Origin: Aldehydirespirator sp965200005
Lineage (GTDB): Bacteria > Actinomycetota > Acidimicrobiia > Acidimicrobiales > Aldehydirespiratoraceae
Length of the DNA stretch: 64,000 bases
NCBI GenBank assembly: GCA_965200005.1
Contig: OZ241331.1
Location: 3,286,001-3,350,000, forward strand
Reading direction: 5' to 3'
Below the pieces are notes generated by a model, which saw only the letters and a program-made list of their open reading frames with translations, did no database searches and was not told the origin of the DNA. Shown in pieces: positions 27,129-34,689 of the stretch; the first letter of the stretch is position 1, and each line of letters begins with the position of its first letter. The position numbers and the translations under genes are program-made.

Positions 27129-28328
27129 TCAATAGCTCTTCGGCAGCGACAAACACTTCTGCGCAAGAAATGCAAGCACAAGATTGTTGTTCACTGGTGC
27201 AACCTGGTAAAGCCTTGTCTCTCGCAGCTTGCGTTCGATGTCGTACTCGACTGCGAAACCGAAACCGCCATGAGTATCTAACGCAGCGTTGCCGGCCTCC
27301 CAGGAGGCTTCGGATGCCAGCATCTTGGCCATGTTTGCCTCGACACCACAGGGCTCCCCGCGATCAAACATTCGCGCTGCCTGCCAGCGCATCAAATCAG
27401 CTGCTTGGAGGTGTGCATAGGCCTTGGCAAGCGGAAACTGCACACCCTGGTTCATACCAATCGGTCGACCAAAGACGTGGCGCTGGCGCGCATACTCGCT
27501 CGCTCGATCCAGAAAGAACCGGCCATCTCCAATGCACTCGGCAGCAATCAGGATCCGCTCGGCGTTCATTCCATCGAGAATGTGTGAGAATCCTCGCCCC
27601 TCTGTACCGATGAGAGCATCGGCACTCACCACAACATCATCAAAGAACACCTCGGTGGTGTTGTGATTCATCATCGTGGGTATCGGATTGATTGTCAGGC
27701 CCGGAACTAGTTCACCATGAGCATCCCGCAACTCGATTATGAACACCGACAGACCGTCGGACTTGCGAGCACCTTCAGCAGGTTCCGATGTGCGAGCGAG
27801 AAGGATCATCAGATCGGAGTGCAGCGCTCGTGATGTCCATATCTTTTGCCCGGTGACTCGCCAGACATCACCATCACGGCGAGCCCGGGTACGGATCGCC
27901 GCAGTCTCAGAACCAGCCGTCGGTTCTGTTACACCAAATGCCTGAAGTCGTAGCGCTCCGGCGGCAATCTTCGGCAAGTAACGCTGCTTCTGGTCATCAG
28001 ATCCGTGACGTAGCAACGTGCCCATTACGTACATCTGAGCGTGACAGGCGCTTGGATTCCCGCCGCTCGCGGAGATCTCTTCAAGAATCACGGACGCACC
28101 AGCGAGGCTGAGACCACCACCGCCGTATTCTTCGGGAATCAAGGCACCAAGCCAGCCTTGCGCGGTGAGTTCCTTTACAAACTCCGTCGGGTAACGGTCA
28201 GGTTCAAGGTCACGCCAGTAACTGGTGCCATAGCTGTCGCAGAGCCGACGCACCTCACTGCGGATCATCTCAATGTCAGCAGCATCTTCGGTGGCTGTGG
28301 ACATTGAGCTGGCCGGAATTGGCATCAT
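27129..28328 (-). CDS. Acyl-CoA dehydrogenase family protein
   Basis: 399 residues. The flavin-binding segments FGVTEPTAGSETAAI and KIWTSRALHSD are clear, with RHVFGRPIGMNQGVQFPLAKAYAHLQAADLMRW and ALDTHGGFGFAVEYDIERKLRETRLYQVAPVNNNL at the C-terminus. Unlike its relative at 16733, it has a Glu at the isovaleryl-CoA dehydrogenase catalytic position (GMNAERILIAAE). The start at 28328 is preceded by alternative ATGs within a few codons (MMPIPASSM). It lies 12 nt after the ABC-transporter/GntR fusion gene. It presumably desaturates a CoA ester of an acid generated in the pathway; the substrate is unknown. Confidence 0.9.
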   Translation of the reverse strand: MMPIPASSMSTATEDAADIEMIRSEVRRLCDSYGTSYWRDLEPDRYPTEFVKELTAQGWLGALIPEEYGGGGLSLAGASVILEEISASGGNPSACHAQMYVMGTLLRHGSDDQKQRYLPKIAAGALRLQAFGVTEPTAGSETAAIRTRARRDGDVWRVTGQKIWTSRALHSDLMILLARTSEPAEGARKSDGLSVFIIELRDAHGELVPGLTINPIPTMMNHNTTEVFFDDVVVSADALIGTEGRGFSHILDGMNAERILIAAECIGDGRFFLDRASEYARQRHVFGRPIGMNQGVQFPLAKAYAHLQAADLMRWQAARMFDRGEPCGVEANMAKMLASEASWEAGNAALDTHGGFGFAVEYDIERKLRETRLYQVAPVNNNLVLAFLAQKCLSLPKSY

Positions 28329-28339
28329 AAAGTTGCCCC

Positions 28340-30910
28340 TCAGGAGGTGCCGTTGTCCCAGTAACCCTGGCGTTGCAAGAACCTTGCCGCGGCAAGGCCA
28401 CTCTCGTGCAAATGTCTCTCCATAGCCAGCCGGGCGCCTTCGGAGTCACGCTGCTTGATCGCCTCAAGGATTGCCTCGTGATGTTGAACGGCTTGAGAGT
28501 CCCAGCCATCAATGAACTCGTAATAGCGGGCGGGCACTGAACGAACTAGGAGGCGCAACAACCAGCGGGTACGCCTCGGTGCAGCGGAGTTGATAACCCG
28601 ATGAAACTCGTTGTTGAGAGCAGCAAGATCTTCCTCGTTGTGTTTCTCGAAACGCTCGTGAATCTCAGTTAATTCATCGATTTTGGTGTCATCAAGTGAT
28701 GTTGCTGCGATAGCAGCTGCACGTCCCGCTACAACACCAAACAACTCATAATGATCGACAATGTCCTCGCTCGTGAGTGCTGCTACAGATGCACCGCGGC
28801 GAGGCGTGACTTCCACGAGACCCTCACGCCCAAGGATCACTAGTGCTTCGCGGATCGGGCTGCGACTGACTCCCAACGCAGAACTAACTGCCTCTTGGTC
28901 AATCTTTGTGCCCGGTCGCAGCGAGCCTGCAAGTATCAGGTCACGCACATAGGTGACTGCCTCATCGGCGAGGCTGGTGCGCCGCTGTCGGCGTCGCGCT
29001 GGTGGGTACTGCGAATTCACGCCTTCTCGACCTCGCCCGCAGTCTCGCCCAGCAGTCTCAGCAGTCTCACCCATGTATGCCGCACGAACTCCGGGATCGC
29101 TCTGGACCTCTGCGGGAGTGCCGTGAGCAATGACCCTGCCCCTGTCAAAGCAGTAGATCCGGTCACAGATGCCGGTAATGAAGTTCAGATCATGATCGAT
29201 CACCATTACGCCCGCGCCGATGGTTGCCGCCATGGCCCGCACCTGTTCAATCATTGACATCGACTCGGTGTCGTTCATGCCTGATGTCGGCTCATCAAGC
29301 AACAAGAATGCAGGAGACGTAGCCGCTGCGCGTGCTAGTTCGAGGCGGCGAGAGTTGCCATAGTCAAGCTCTCGGGCTCGGGTGTGTCGCAGATCCCATA
29401 GCCCTGCCGCGGCCAGCAATCCATCTACATCAATCTCGGGACGACTCTGGTGTTTGGCGGCAGCGACTAATGCTGAGACCTCGACATTTTCTCGCACAGT
29501 TAGCGACTCGAAGAGACGCAGATTCTGGAACATTCGTGCTAACCCGGCGCGCCCGATCACGTAACTGGGAGCTGCCGTTAGGTCACTTCCGTTGAGAGAC
29601 ACCGATCCGACATCTGGTGTAACCATCCCCGTGATCACATTCAGCAAAGTTGTCTTGCCGGCGCCGTTCGGCCCGATTATCCCGACGACTTCGCCACCGC
29701 GAACAGTGATACCCGCGTCGGATAAGGCCTGGAATCCGCCAAAGCTGACATCGACATCAGTGACTACAAGCTCAGACGAAGAGTCAAAGCCGGTCGCTGC
29801 GGGAGGTGGTGGTGAAGGCTTTGGCTTGCGGCGATGCAGTTTCGCATGAACCCATTCATCAAGTTCCCAGTCTGCTAGTAATCCTCCGGGTCGCCAGATC
29901 ATGAACCCGAGCATGGCGAGCCCCAAGAAAACTGTCTGCAGGTTCTCCCTAAAGATCCACTCAAGAGGAGCCGTGTCAAGCCCCAGGCCGAAGAACTCGA
30001 ACCCGTCCTGGCCGAGCTTTCGAGCTAACTCCCGCCCAGCAGTCATCACCGCAACACCAACAAGAGCACCCGTGACACTGTTGCGGCCCCCAACTATGAG
30101 CATCGCTAATGTCAGCAGCGTGTAGTTGAAGAAGAAGTTGTCGGGCAGGATCGAGCCGTACTGATAGACACGCAAGCTGGCCCCGACAGACACGATCGCT
30201 ACCGACATCAGCAACGCAATCATCTGTTGCACGAGCGGATTGACTCCCATAGCCCGTGCAGCCAGATTGTCTTCACGCGCTGCTTTGGCGAGCCGACCGC
30301 TGCGACTTTGCGCAAACAGTCGCGCCACAACGATGGCAGCAAACAGCATCACATAGATCGGTATGCGGCTGTTAAGCGAACTACCGACTCGGAATGTGAG
30401 TCCCGCTCTGTCGCCGCCAGTTAGATCAGGCCAGTTTCGCGCTACTTCATGAGTCACAAAAAGCAGCGCCAGTGTGATCACAGTTGCTGCAACTGCCCCG
30501 GATTCAGCACCCGAGCGTGCCAGTCCGATGCCAATTATCACTGCTGCGACAACTGTCACAACAACGGCAGCGATCACAGCAAGTGCGGGGCTCAGCTGGA
30601 TCTCATCTAAACCAAATGGGGCATCTGGAATGCGCTTGAGTTTCTCGGAGGGAGCGATGGCAGTAACTGCAAAGGCGTAACCAGCAATGGCACCAAAACC
30701 GATGTGCCCAAACGACAGCACGCCAGTGTTACCAACATATACCTGAATGCCCAGCACAATGATTGCATCAATGAGCATGACTGTGACCAGACGTTCCGCA
30801 GCACCTGCGAGAAGGCTCTGATAGATGAGACCGGCGACTACTAGCGAGGCACCAAGAACAACCGAACTCGCTACCGGGTAGGCAACATCTCGGCCGAATT
30901 GTGGGAACAT
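28340..30910 (-). CDS. Triple fusion: LivM-type permease + LivG-type ATPase + GntR/FCD regulator
   Basis: One uninterrupted 856-residue reading frame. Residues 1-345 are a LivM permease with about ten membrane helices and the family loop SGRLAKAAREDNLAARAMGVN. After a Pro-rich linker, residues about 378-615 are a LivG ATPase: Walker A GPNGAGKTT (413-421), signature written LDYGNSRR (Ser replaced by Asp at 516), Walker B LLLDEPTSG (536-544), switch His in VIDHDLN. LivG normally ends at the AAYMGE reached here, but the frame continues into a full GntR regulator: winged-helix HTH about 643-705 and an FCD ligand-binding domain to 856. A GTG at 29020 could restart translation to give a free 226-residue regulator. 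Permease-ATPase fusions are known; the attached regulator is unusual. Confidence 0.88.
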   Translation of the reverse strand: MFPQFGRDVAYPVASSVVLGASLVVAGLIYQSLLAGAAERLVTVMLIDAIIVLGIQVYVGNTGVLSFGHIGFGAIAGYAFAVTAIAPSEKLKRIPDAPFGLDEIQLSPALAVIAAVVVTVVAAVIIGIGLARSGAESGAVAATVITLALLFVTHEVARNWPDLTGGDRAGLTFRVGSSLNSRIPIYVMLFAAIVVARLFAQSRSGRLAKAAREDNLAARAMGVNPLVQQMIALLMSVAIVSVGASLRVYQYGSILPDNFFFNYTLLTLAMLIVGGRNSVTGALVGVAVMTAGRELARKLGQDGFEFFGLGLDTAPLEWIFRENLQTVFLGLAMLGFMIWRPGGLLADWELDEWVHAKLHRRKPKPSPPPPAATGFDSSSELVVTDVDVSFGGFQALSDAGITVRGGEVVGIIGPNGAGKTTLLNVITGMVTPDVGSVSLNGSDLTAAPSYVIGRAGLARMFQNLRLFESLTVRENVEVSALVAAAKHQSRPEIDVDGLLAAAGLWDLRHTRARELDYGNSRRLELARAAATSPAFLLLDEPTSGMNDTESMSMIEQVRAMAATIGAGVMVIDHDLNFITGICDRIYCFDRGRVIAHGTPAEVQSDPGVRAAYMGETAETAGRDCGRGREGVNSQYPPARRRQRRTSLADEAVTYVRDLILAGSLRPGTKIDQEAVSSALGVSRSPIREALVILGREGLVEVTPRRGASVAALTSEDIVDHYELFGVVAGRAAAIAATSLDDTKIDELTEIHERFEKHNEEDLAALNNEFHRVINSAAPRRTRWLLRLLVRSVPARYYEFIDGWDSQAVQHHEAILEAIKQRDSEGARLAMERHLHESGLAAARFLQRQGYWDNGTS

Positions 30911-31797
30911 CAGACCCGTTCGGCGTGTGCCACAGTCACAAGACCCTGCGGCCGGAAGATAAACAACAAGGCAATCAACACAAAGACCACGCCTTCGGTG
31001 AGACTTGCCACACCGTCGGGCAGCCGGGAGCGCAACAGCACCTCGGCGAGCCCGAGTGCTAGCCCGCCCAACACAGCACCCCGGAGGCTGCCAAGGCCCC
31101 CGATCAAGGCGGCAAGCACACCTTTAAGCATGGGGTCGATACCGGCTGACGGGTAGGCACTGCCTGCGCGCATCAACCAGAAGACACCGGCAATCCCTGC
31201 TAGCAAGCCAGACAATGCAAAGGCGCCACGGATGACCGAATTCGAAGGCACACCCATTAGCCGAGCCGTATCGAAGTCCGCCGCAGCTGCTCGCAATGCA
31301 AGTCCAAACATTGTGCGTTGGAGCAACAGTGTCGTGCCCACAAGCGTCACTGCCGTAACGCCAATCACTAACGTGTCAAACACTTCCACCTTGAGCGGAC
31401 CCAAAGAATAGGTATTGGCAACCCACCCCGGACGCGGGAATGTCTTTACCGATGCCGACACATACATGAGAAACACTGCTGACACCACAAAATGCACCCC
31501 GAAAGAGGTCAGCAGCAGCGTGAAATCAGACGCACCACGAACTCTGCTAAAGGCGACGCGTTCAATCACCAGCGAAGTCACCACAGCTGTGACGATGATC
31601 ATTGGTGCAACGACCCACCAAGACCATCCCTGACTAAGCGTCCAGAACGCCACATAACCCGACACTGTGATTAACTCACCGTGCGCGAAGTTGAGCAGGT
31701 GCATGACACCGAAGATCACTGCTACACCAAGCGCTAACAGCGCATAGATGCTTCCTCGGCCCAGCCCGTCAATAAGGTTCTGTGCAAGTTCTGTCAT
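30910..31797 (-). CDS. livH: Branched-chain amino-acid-type ABC permease LivH
   Basis: 295-residue inner-membrane permease with about eight helices. Family blocks LIDGLGRGSIYALLALGVAVIFGVMHLLNFAHGELI and ALRAAAADFDTARLMGVPSNSVI (the ATPase-coupling loop) are plain, as is LKGVLAALIGGLGSLRGAVLGGLALGLAE near the end. It pairs with the LivM part of the fusion gene, whose ATG shares one base with this stop. Together with LivF, LivG and the binding protein it forms a HAAT-type importer for amino acids, amides, urea or similar small polar compounds. Within the island it presumably imports the substrate of the P450/GS-like pathway. Confidence 0.93.
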   Translation of the reverse strand: MTELAQNLIDGLGRGSIYALLALGVAVIFGVMHLLNFAHGELITVSGYVAFWTLSQGWSWWVVAPMIIVTAVVTSLVIERVAFSRVRGASDFTLLLTSFGVHFVVSAVFLMYVSASVKTFPRPGWVANTYSLGPLKVEVFDTLVIGVTAVTLVGTTLLLQRTMFGLALRAAAADFDTARLMGVPSNSVIRGAFALSGLLAGIAGVFWLMRAGSAYPSAGIDPMLKGVLAALIGGLGSLRGAVLGGLALGLAEVLLRSRLPDGVASLTEGVVFVLIALLFIFRPQGLVTVAHAERV

Positions 31798-32504
31798 GTG
31801 ACACCACCGCTCACGAACGTGTCAAACAGATCGTCACGACCCAACAACTCTGAACCACTTCCTGTGGCGACGATCTCACCGCTCCGCAATACATAGGCCC
31901 GGTCGGCAACTTCAAGCATCCGGTTCGCGTTTTGCTCAACTACTAGCAAAGTGCGACCTTCGGCCCGGAGAGACTCAATCAACTCGAACGCCACATCTAC
32001 AAGCACTGGAGACAATCCGAGCGATGGTTCATCCATCATCAACAGCCGAGGGCGAGACATCAATGCACGAGCGATAGCTAGTTGTTGTGCTTCGCCGCCT
32101 GACAGATAACCCGCCGAGGTAGTCCACTTCTCGCGCAGCACCGCGAAGCGCTCCGCCGTTTCCTCTAACAACTCCTCACGCTCAGAGCCCTTAACGGTGA
32201 TCCCACCAATCTTGAGATTCTCTTCCACGGTGAGATCGGCAAAGATGCGCCGGTGTTCGGGTACCAGCGCCAGGCCGGATCGCAGCAACTTCTCGGGGGG
32301 GTGCCCCGTCACGTCGCGACCCTCGAAGCGAATGGTGCCAGCACTTGGTGACAGCAAACCGGCCACTGTCGACAAGAGGGTGGTCTTTCCTGCTCCGTTG
32401 GGGCCAATAAGCCCCACGACCTCGCCGGCAGAGACCGTGAGGGTGGCGTCGCGAAGCGCCGAGATTGATCCGTACCTGGTGGTTAGGCCGGTCAGTTCAA
32501 GCAT
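31794..32504 (-). CDS. livF: ABC transporter ATPase LivF
   Basis: 236-residue ATP-binding subunit: Walker A GPNGAGKTT, Q-loop region LALVPEHRRIFADLTVEENL, signature YLSGGEAQQLAIARAL, Walker B LLMMDEPSLGLSP and switch region VEQNANRML. These are standard LivF features. The stop overlaps the livH start by 4 nt. It is the second gene of the transcript, after the substrate-binding protein, with an 85-nt spacer. The second ATPase of the heterodimer is the LivG part of the fusion protein. Confidence 0.94.
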   Translation of the reverse strand: MLELTGLTTRYGSISALRDATLTVSAGEVVGLIGPNGAGKTTLLSTVAGLLSPSAGTIRFEGRDVTGHPPEKLLRSGLALVPEHRRIFADLTVEENLKIGGITVKGSEREELLEETAERFAVLREKWTTSAGYLSGGEAQQLAIARALMSRPRLLMMDEPSLGLSPVLVDVAFELIESLRAEGRTLLVVEQNANRMLEVADRAYVLRSGEIVATGSGSELLGRDDLFDTFVSGGVT

Positions 32505-32589
32505 GGCAACGGCAAGGCGTCAGTGACCCTGTTGGCCTGAGAACTTGAGTTGAGCCTGACCGACCCGAACCACCTAGGCACCTAGATTG

Positions 32590-33954
32590 CTAGCCGATTG
32601 TGGCAACCAGGACGTCTTCGCCGTCAACGATCTGGTTGATCGGCACAGCCTTTGGCGGGATGCCGTTGGTACCCGCGTAGGTGATCACGCCAGAGAGACC
32701 CTCAAAGCCCTCAATCTGCTTGACGGCCTCGCCGATGGCAGCCGAGTCGGTGCAGCCACAGTCCAGGATTCCCTGGATGCCGAGCAACATGGAGTCGACA
32801 TATAGCGCCATGAAGCCACGGCTCTCGAGTGCCTCACCCTTGGCTGCTTCGTAATCGGCGAGCAGCGTGTCGATTGCGTCGCCGGGGCTGATGCTGGTGT
32901 GGGGAGTGTGGACAATCCCCTCGTTGTTTGCCTCGTACTGAATGCCGGTGGCGTCAAGAGCATCGGTGCCGGCATAGGTCAGACCATCAAGGCCTTGGCC
33001 TTCAAGCTGGCCCCGCAATGCCGTTACCTGGAATCCCAAAGCAGCCGAGAAGACAATTTCGTTGTTCTCGGAAATGCCGGCGATCTCGTTGACCTGTGCC
33101 GAGAAGTCGGTGTCGGCAGCCCAGACGTAGGTCTGCGTGCTGACGACTTCACCGCCACCCTCTACGAACGCCTTAGCGAATGCGTCAGGGTTGACGCCCG
33201 TATAGGGGATGCCCTCGCCTTCGGTGAAGACAATTGCGCGGGTGATGCCCTGATCGAGTGCCCACTGGGCCGCAGCACCCGACATCTGATGGTCGTCGAA
33301 GGTGACCAGGTACGAGTTAATCGAAGCGTCAGCAAGGGTTGGCTCGGTTGAAGCAGCAACAAACAGCGGTACCTGCCCGCCGGTTGCCTGCAGGATCGGT
33401 AGCGCGAAGTCGGCAAATGGTGGACCGATCAAGAAGTGCGCGCCGAAATCGAGAAGCTCTTGAGTTGCGAGCGCAGCATCGTCACCAACCTCAGCGACCC
33501 TCACCTCGACCGGGCTGCCGTTGAACCCGCCACGGCAGTTGACCAATTCTGCGACGTAAGGCACGAGTTGCGAGCCTGGGATGTCCACGAAACCAACAAC
33601 ATCGCTGAAGTCCATGGCCATGCCGACACGGATCGGCTCACCGGTCGGTGCGGCCTCGCAGTTGCTCAGATCAGCACTGAGGATGTGAGAGATATCGATG
33701 CTTGACATGGTCGTCATCGTCATGTCTTCTTCGCTGCCCATGTCGGTCTCTTCGTCATGGTCGGCGTCATCACCATCATCGTCCATGGGAGCCTCTGACA
33801 TGTCGTCGCTGCTCTCAGACGATTCCTCAGACATCGTCATGTCTTCCTGTGACGTGTCCTCAGCGGGTGCCGCGTCGGAATCTTCGTCGTCACCGCATGC
33901 CGCAGCAAGCAACGACACAATGGCCACAAGCGCGGCCAGGTACCTGAATTTCAT
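32590..33954 (-). CDS. Substrate-binding lipoprotein of a HAAT-type ABC importer
   Basis: 454-residue extracytoplasmic binding protein of the LivJ/AmiC fold. The signal peptide ends in a lipobox LLAAAC with lipidated C20. Residues 21 to about 88 are an extreme Asp/Glu/Ser/Met linker (for instance EDTSQEDMTMSEESSESSDD), before the periplasmic-binding fold starts near PIRVGMAMDFSDVVGFVDIPG. The two-lobe pattern (HFLIGPPFADFALPILQATG, VPLFVAASTEP, GITRAIVFTEGEGIPYTG) is normal. The ATG follows an exceptionally strong GGAGGAGG site. It is the first gene of the ABC-to-ferredoxin transcript. The bound ligand cannot be told from sequence; an amine, amide or amino acid would fit the genes downstream. 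Confidence 0.9.
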   Translation of the reverse strand: MKFRYLAALVAIVSLLAAACGDDEDSDAAPAEDTSQEDMTMSEESSESSDDMSEAPMDDDGDDADHDEETDMGSEEDMTMTTMSSIDISHILSADLSNCEAAPTGEPIRVGMAMDFSDVVGFVDIPGSQLVPYVAELVNCRGGFNGSPVEVRVAEVGDDAALATQELLDFGAHFLIGPPFADFALPILQATGGQVPLFVAASTEPTLADASINSYLVTFDDHQMSGAAAQWALDQGITRAIVFTEGEGIPYTGVNPDAFAKAFVEGGGEVVSTQTYVWAADTDFSAQVNEIAGISENNEIVFSAALGFQVTALRGQLEGQGLDGLTYAGTDALDATGIQYEANNEGIVHTPHTSISPGDAIDTLLADYEAAKGEALESRGFMALYVDSMLLGIQGILDCGCTDSAAIGEAVKQIEGFEGLSGVITYAGTNGIPPKAVPINQIVDGEDVLVATIG

Positions 33955-34021
33955 GTGGATGGACCTCCTCCTCCATAAGGGAACTGCGGCGTAACTTAGG
34001 CGAGGAACCCCACTCGCGCAA

Positions 34022-34051
34022 ATATTGTATTCAAAATTACAAATGCAATAT
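34022..34051 (-). promoter_or_regulatory. AT-rich inverted repeat, candidate GntR operator/promoter of the ABC operon
   Basis: Arms ATATTGTATT and AATGCAATAT pair at 9 of 10 positions around a 10-nt spacer, with an inner perfect TTGTA/TACAA pair. The stretch is the only strongly AT-rich DNA nearby and lies 68-97 bases before the binding-protein start. On the minus strand TTATAT and TACAAT are spaced 18 nt, a plausible -35/-10. The GntR module fused to the transporter is the obvious candidate binder. Confidence 0.5.
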
Positions 34052-34065
34052 AAGAAATCCGGGCG

Positions 34066-34689
34066 TCAACCCCCCGGAGTCTCAGTCAGGAGTGCGAACA
34101 GATCGCTGTAGTTGGTGCAGCAAGGGAACTCATCGAAGTCGTCAATCACGTTTGGCGGTGCCCTAAAGAGCACACCTCTGTCGGCTGCCTGCAGCATGGT
34201 GATGTCGTTGTATGAGTCGCCCGCGGCACTGACACGGAAGTTGAGCGAGCGGAAAGCCAACACAGCTTGGCGCTTCTGGTCGTCGAGCCGCAGCCGGTAG
34301 TCGACGATTCGATCGGCCTCAACTACAAGGGAGTGACACAACAACAACGGTTCACCTAGCTGCTCCATGAAGTGGCGGCCGAACTGCTCGAAAGTGTCTG
34401 ACAACAAAACGACGGGCAGCTGCGATCGCAATTCGTCGAGAAACTGTCGTGCTCCCGGCAATGGCGACAATCCCCGTATCACCTCAAGAATCGTGGACAT
34501 CTTGATGCCATGGCGATCGAGGGCCGCGATACGGCTCTTCATCAAGACGTCGTAGTCGGGTTCATCGCGGGTAGTACGCCGGAAGAAGTCGATGCCAGTG
34601 TGTTCGGCGACTGCTATCCAGACCTCGGGTGTGAGCACGCCCTCGACATCGAGCGCCACGAGCGACTGCTCGCTTCGGGCTTGGCTCAC
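34066..34689 (-). CDS. thrH: ThrH-type phosphatase (phosphoserine phosphatase / homoserine phosphotransferase)
   Basis: 207-residue HAD-superfamily enzyme that matches Pseudomonas ThrH along its length: ALDVEGVLTPEVWIAVAEHTGID (catalytic D14 and E16), TTRDEPDYDVLMKSRI, VVLLSDTFEQF (second motif Ser), LRLDDQKRQAVLAF (Lys motif) and AAGDSYNDITML (metal Asp). ThrH removes phosphate from phosphoserine and can transfer it to homoserine. The start overlaps the end of the hydantoinase B gene by 4 nt, so it belongs to the VOC-HyuA-HyuB transcript, an unexpected partner for that pair. The physiological substrate may therefore differ. Confidence 0.9.
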   Translation of the reverse strand: MSQARSEQSLVALDVEGVLTPEVWIAVAEHTGIDFFRRTTRDEPDYDVLMKSRIAALDRHGIKMSTILEVIRGLSPLPGARQFLDELRSQLPVVLLSDTFEQFGRHFMEQLGEPLLLCHSLVVEADRIVDYRLRLDDQKRQAVLAFRSLNFRVSAAGDSYNDITMLQAADRGVLFRAPPNVIDDFDEFPCCTNYSDLFALLTETPGG

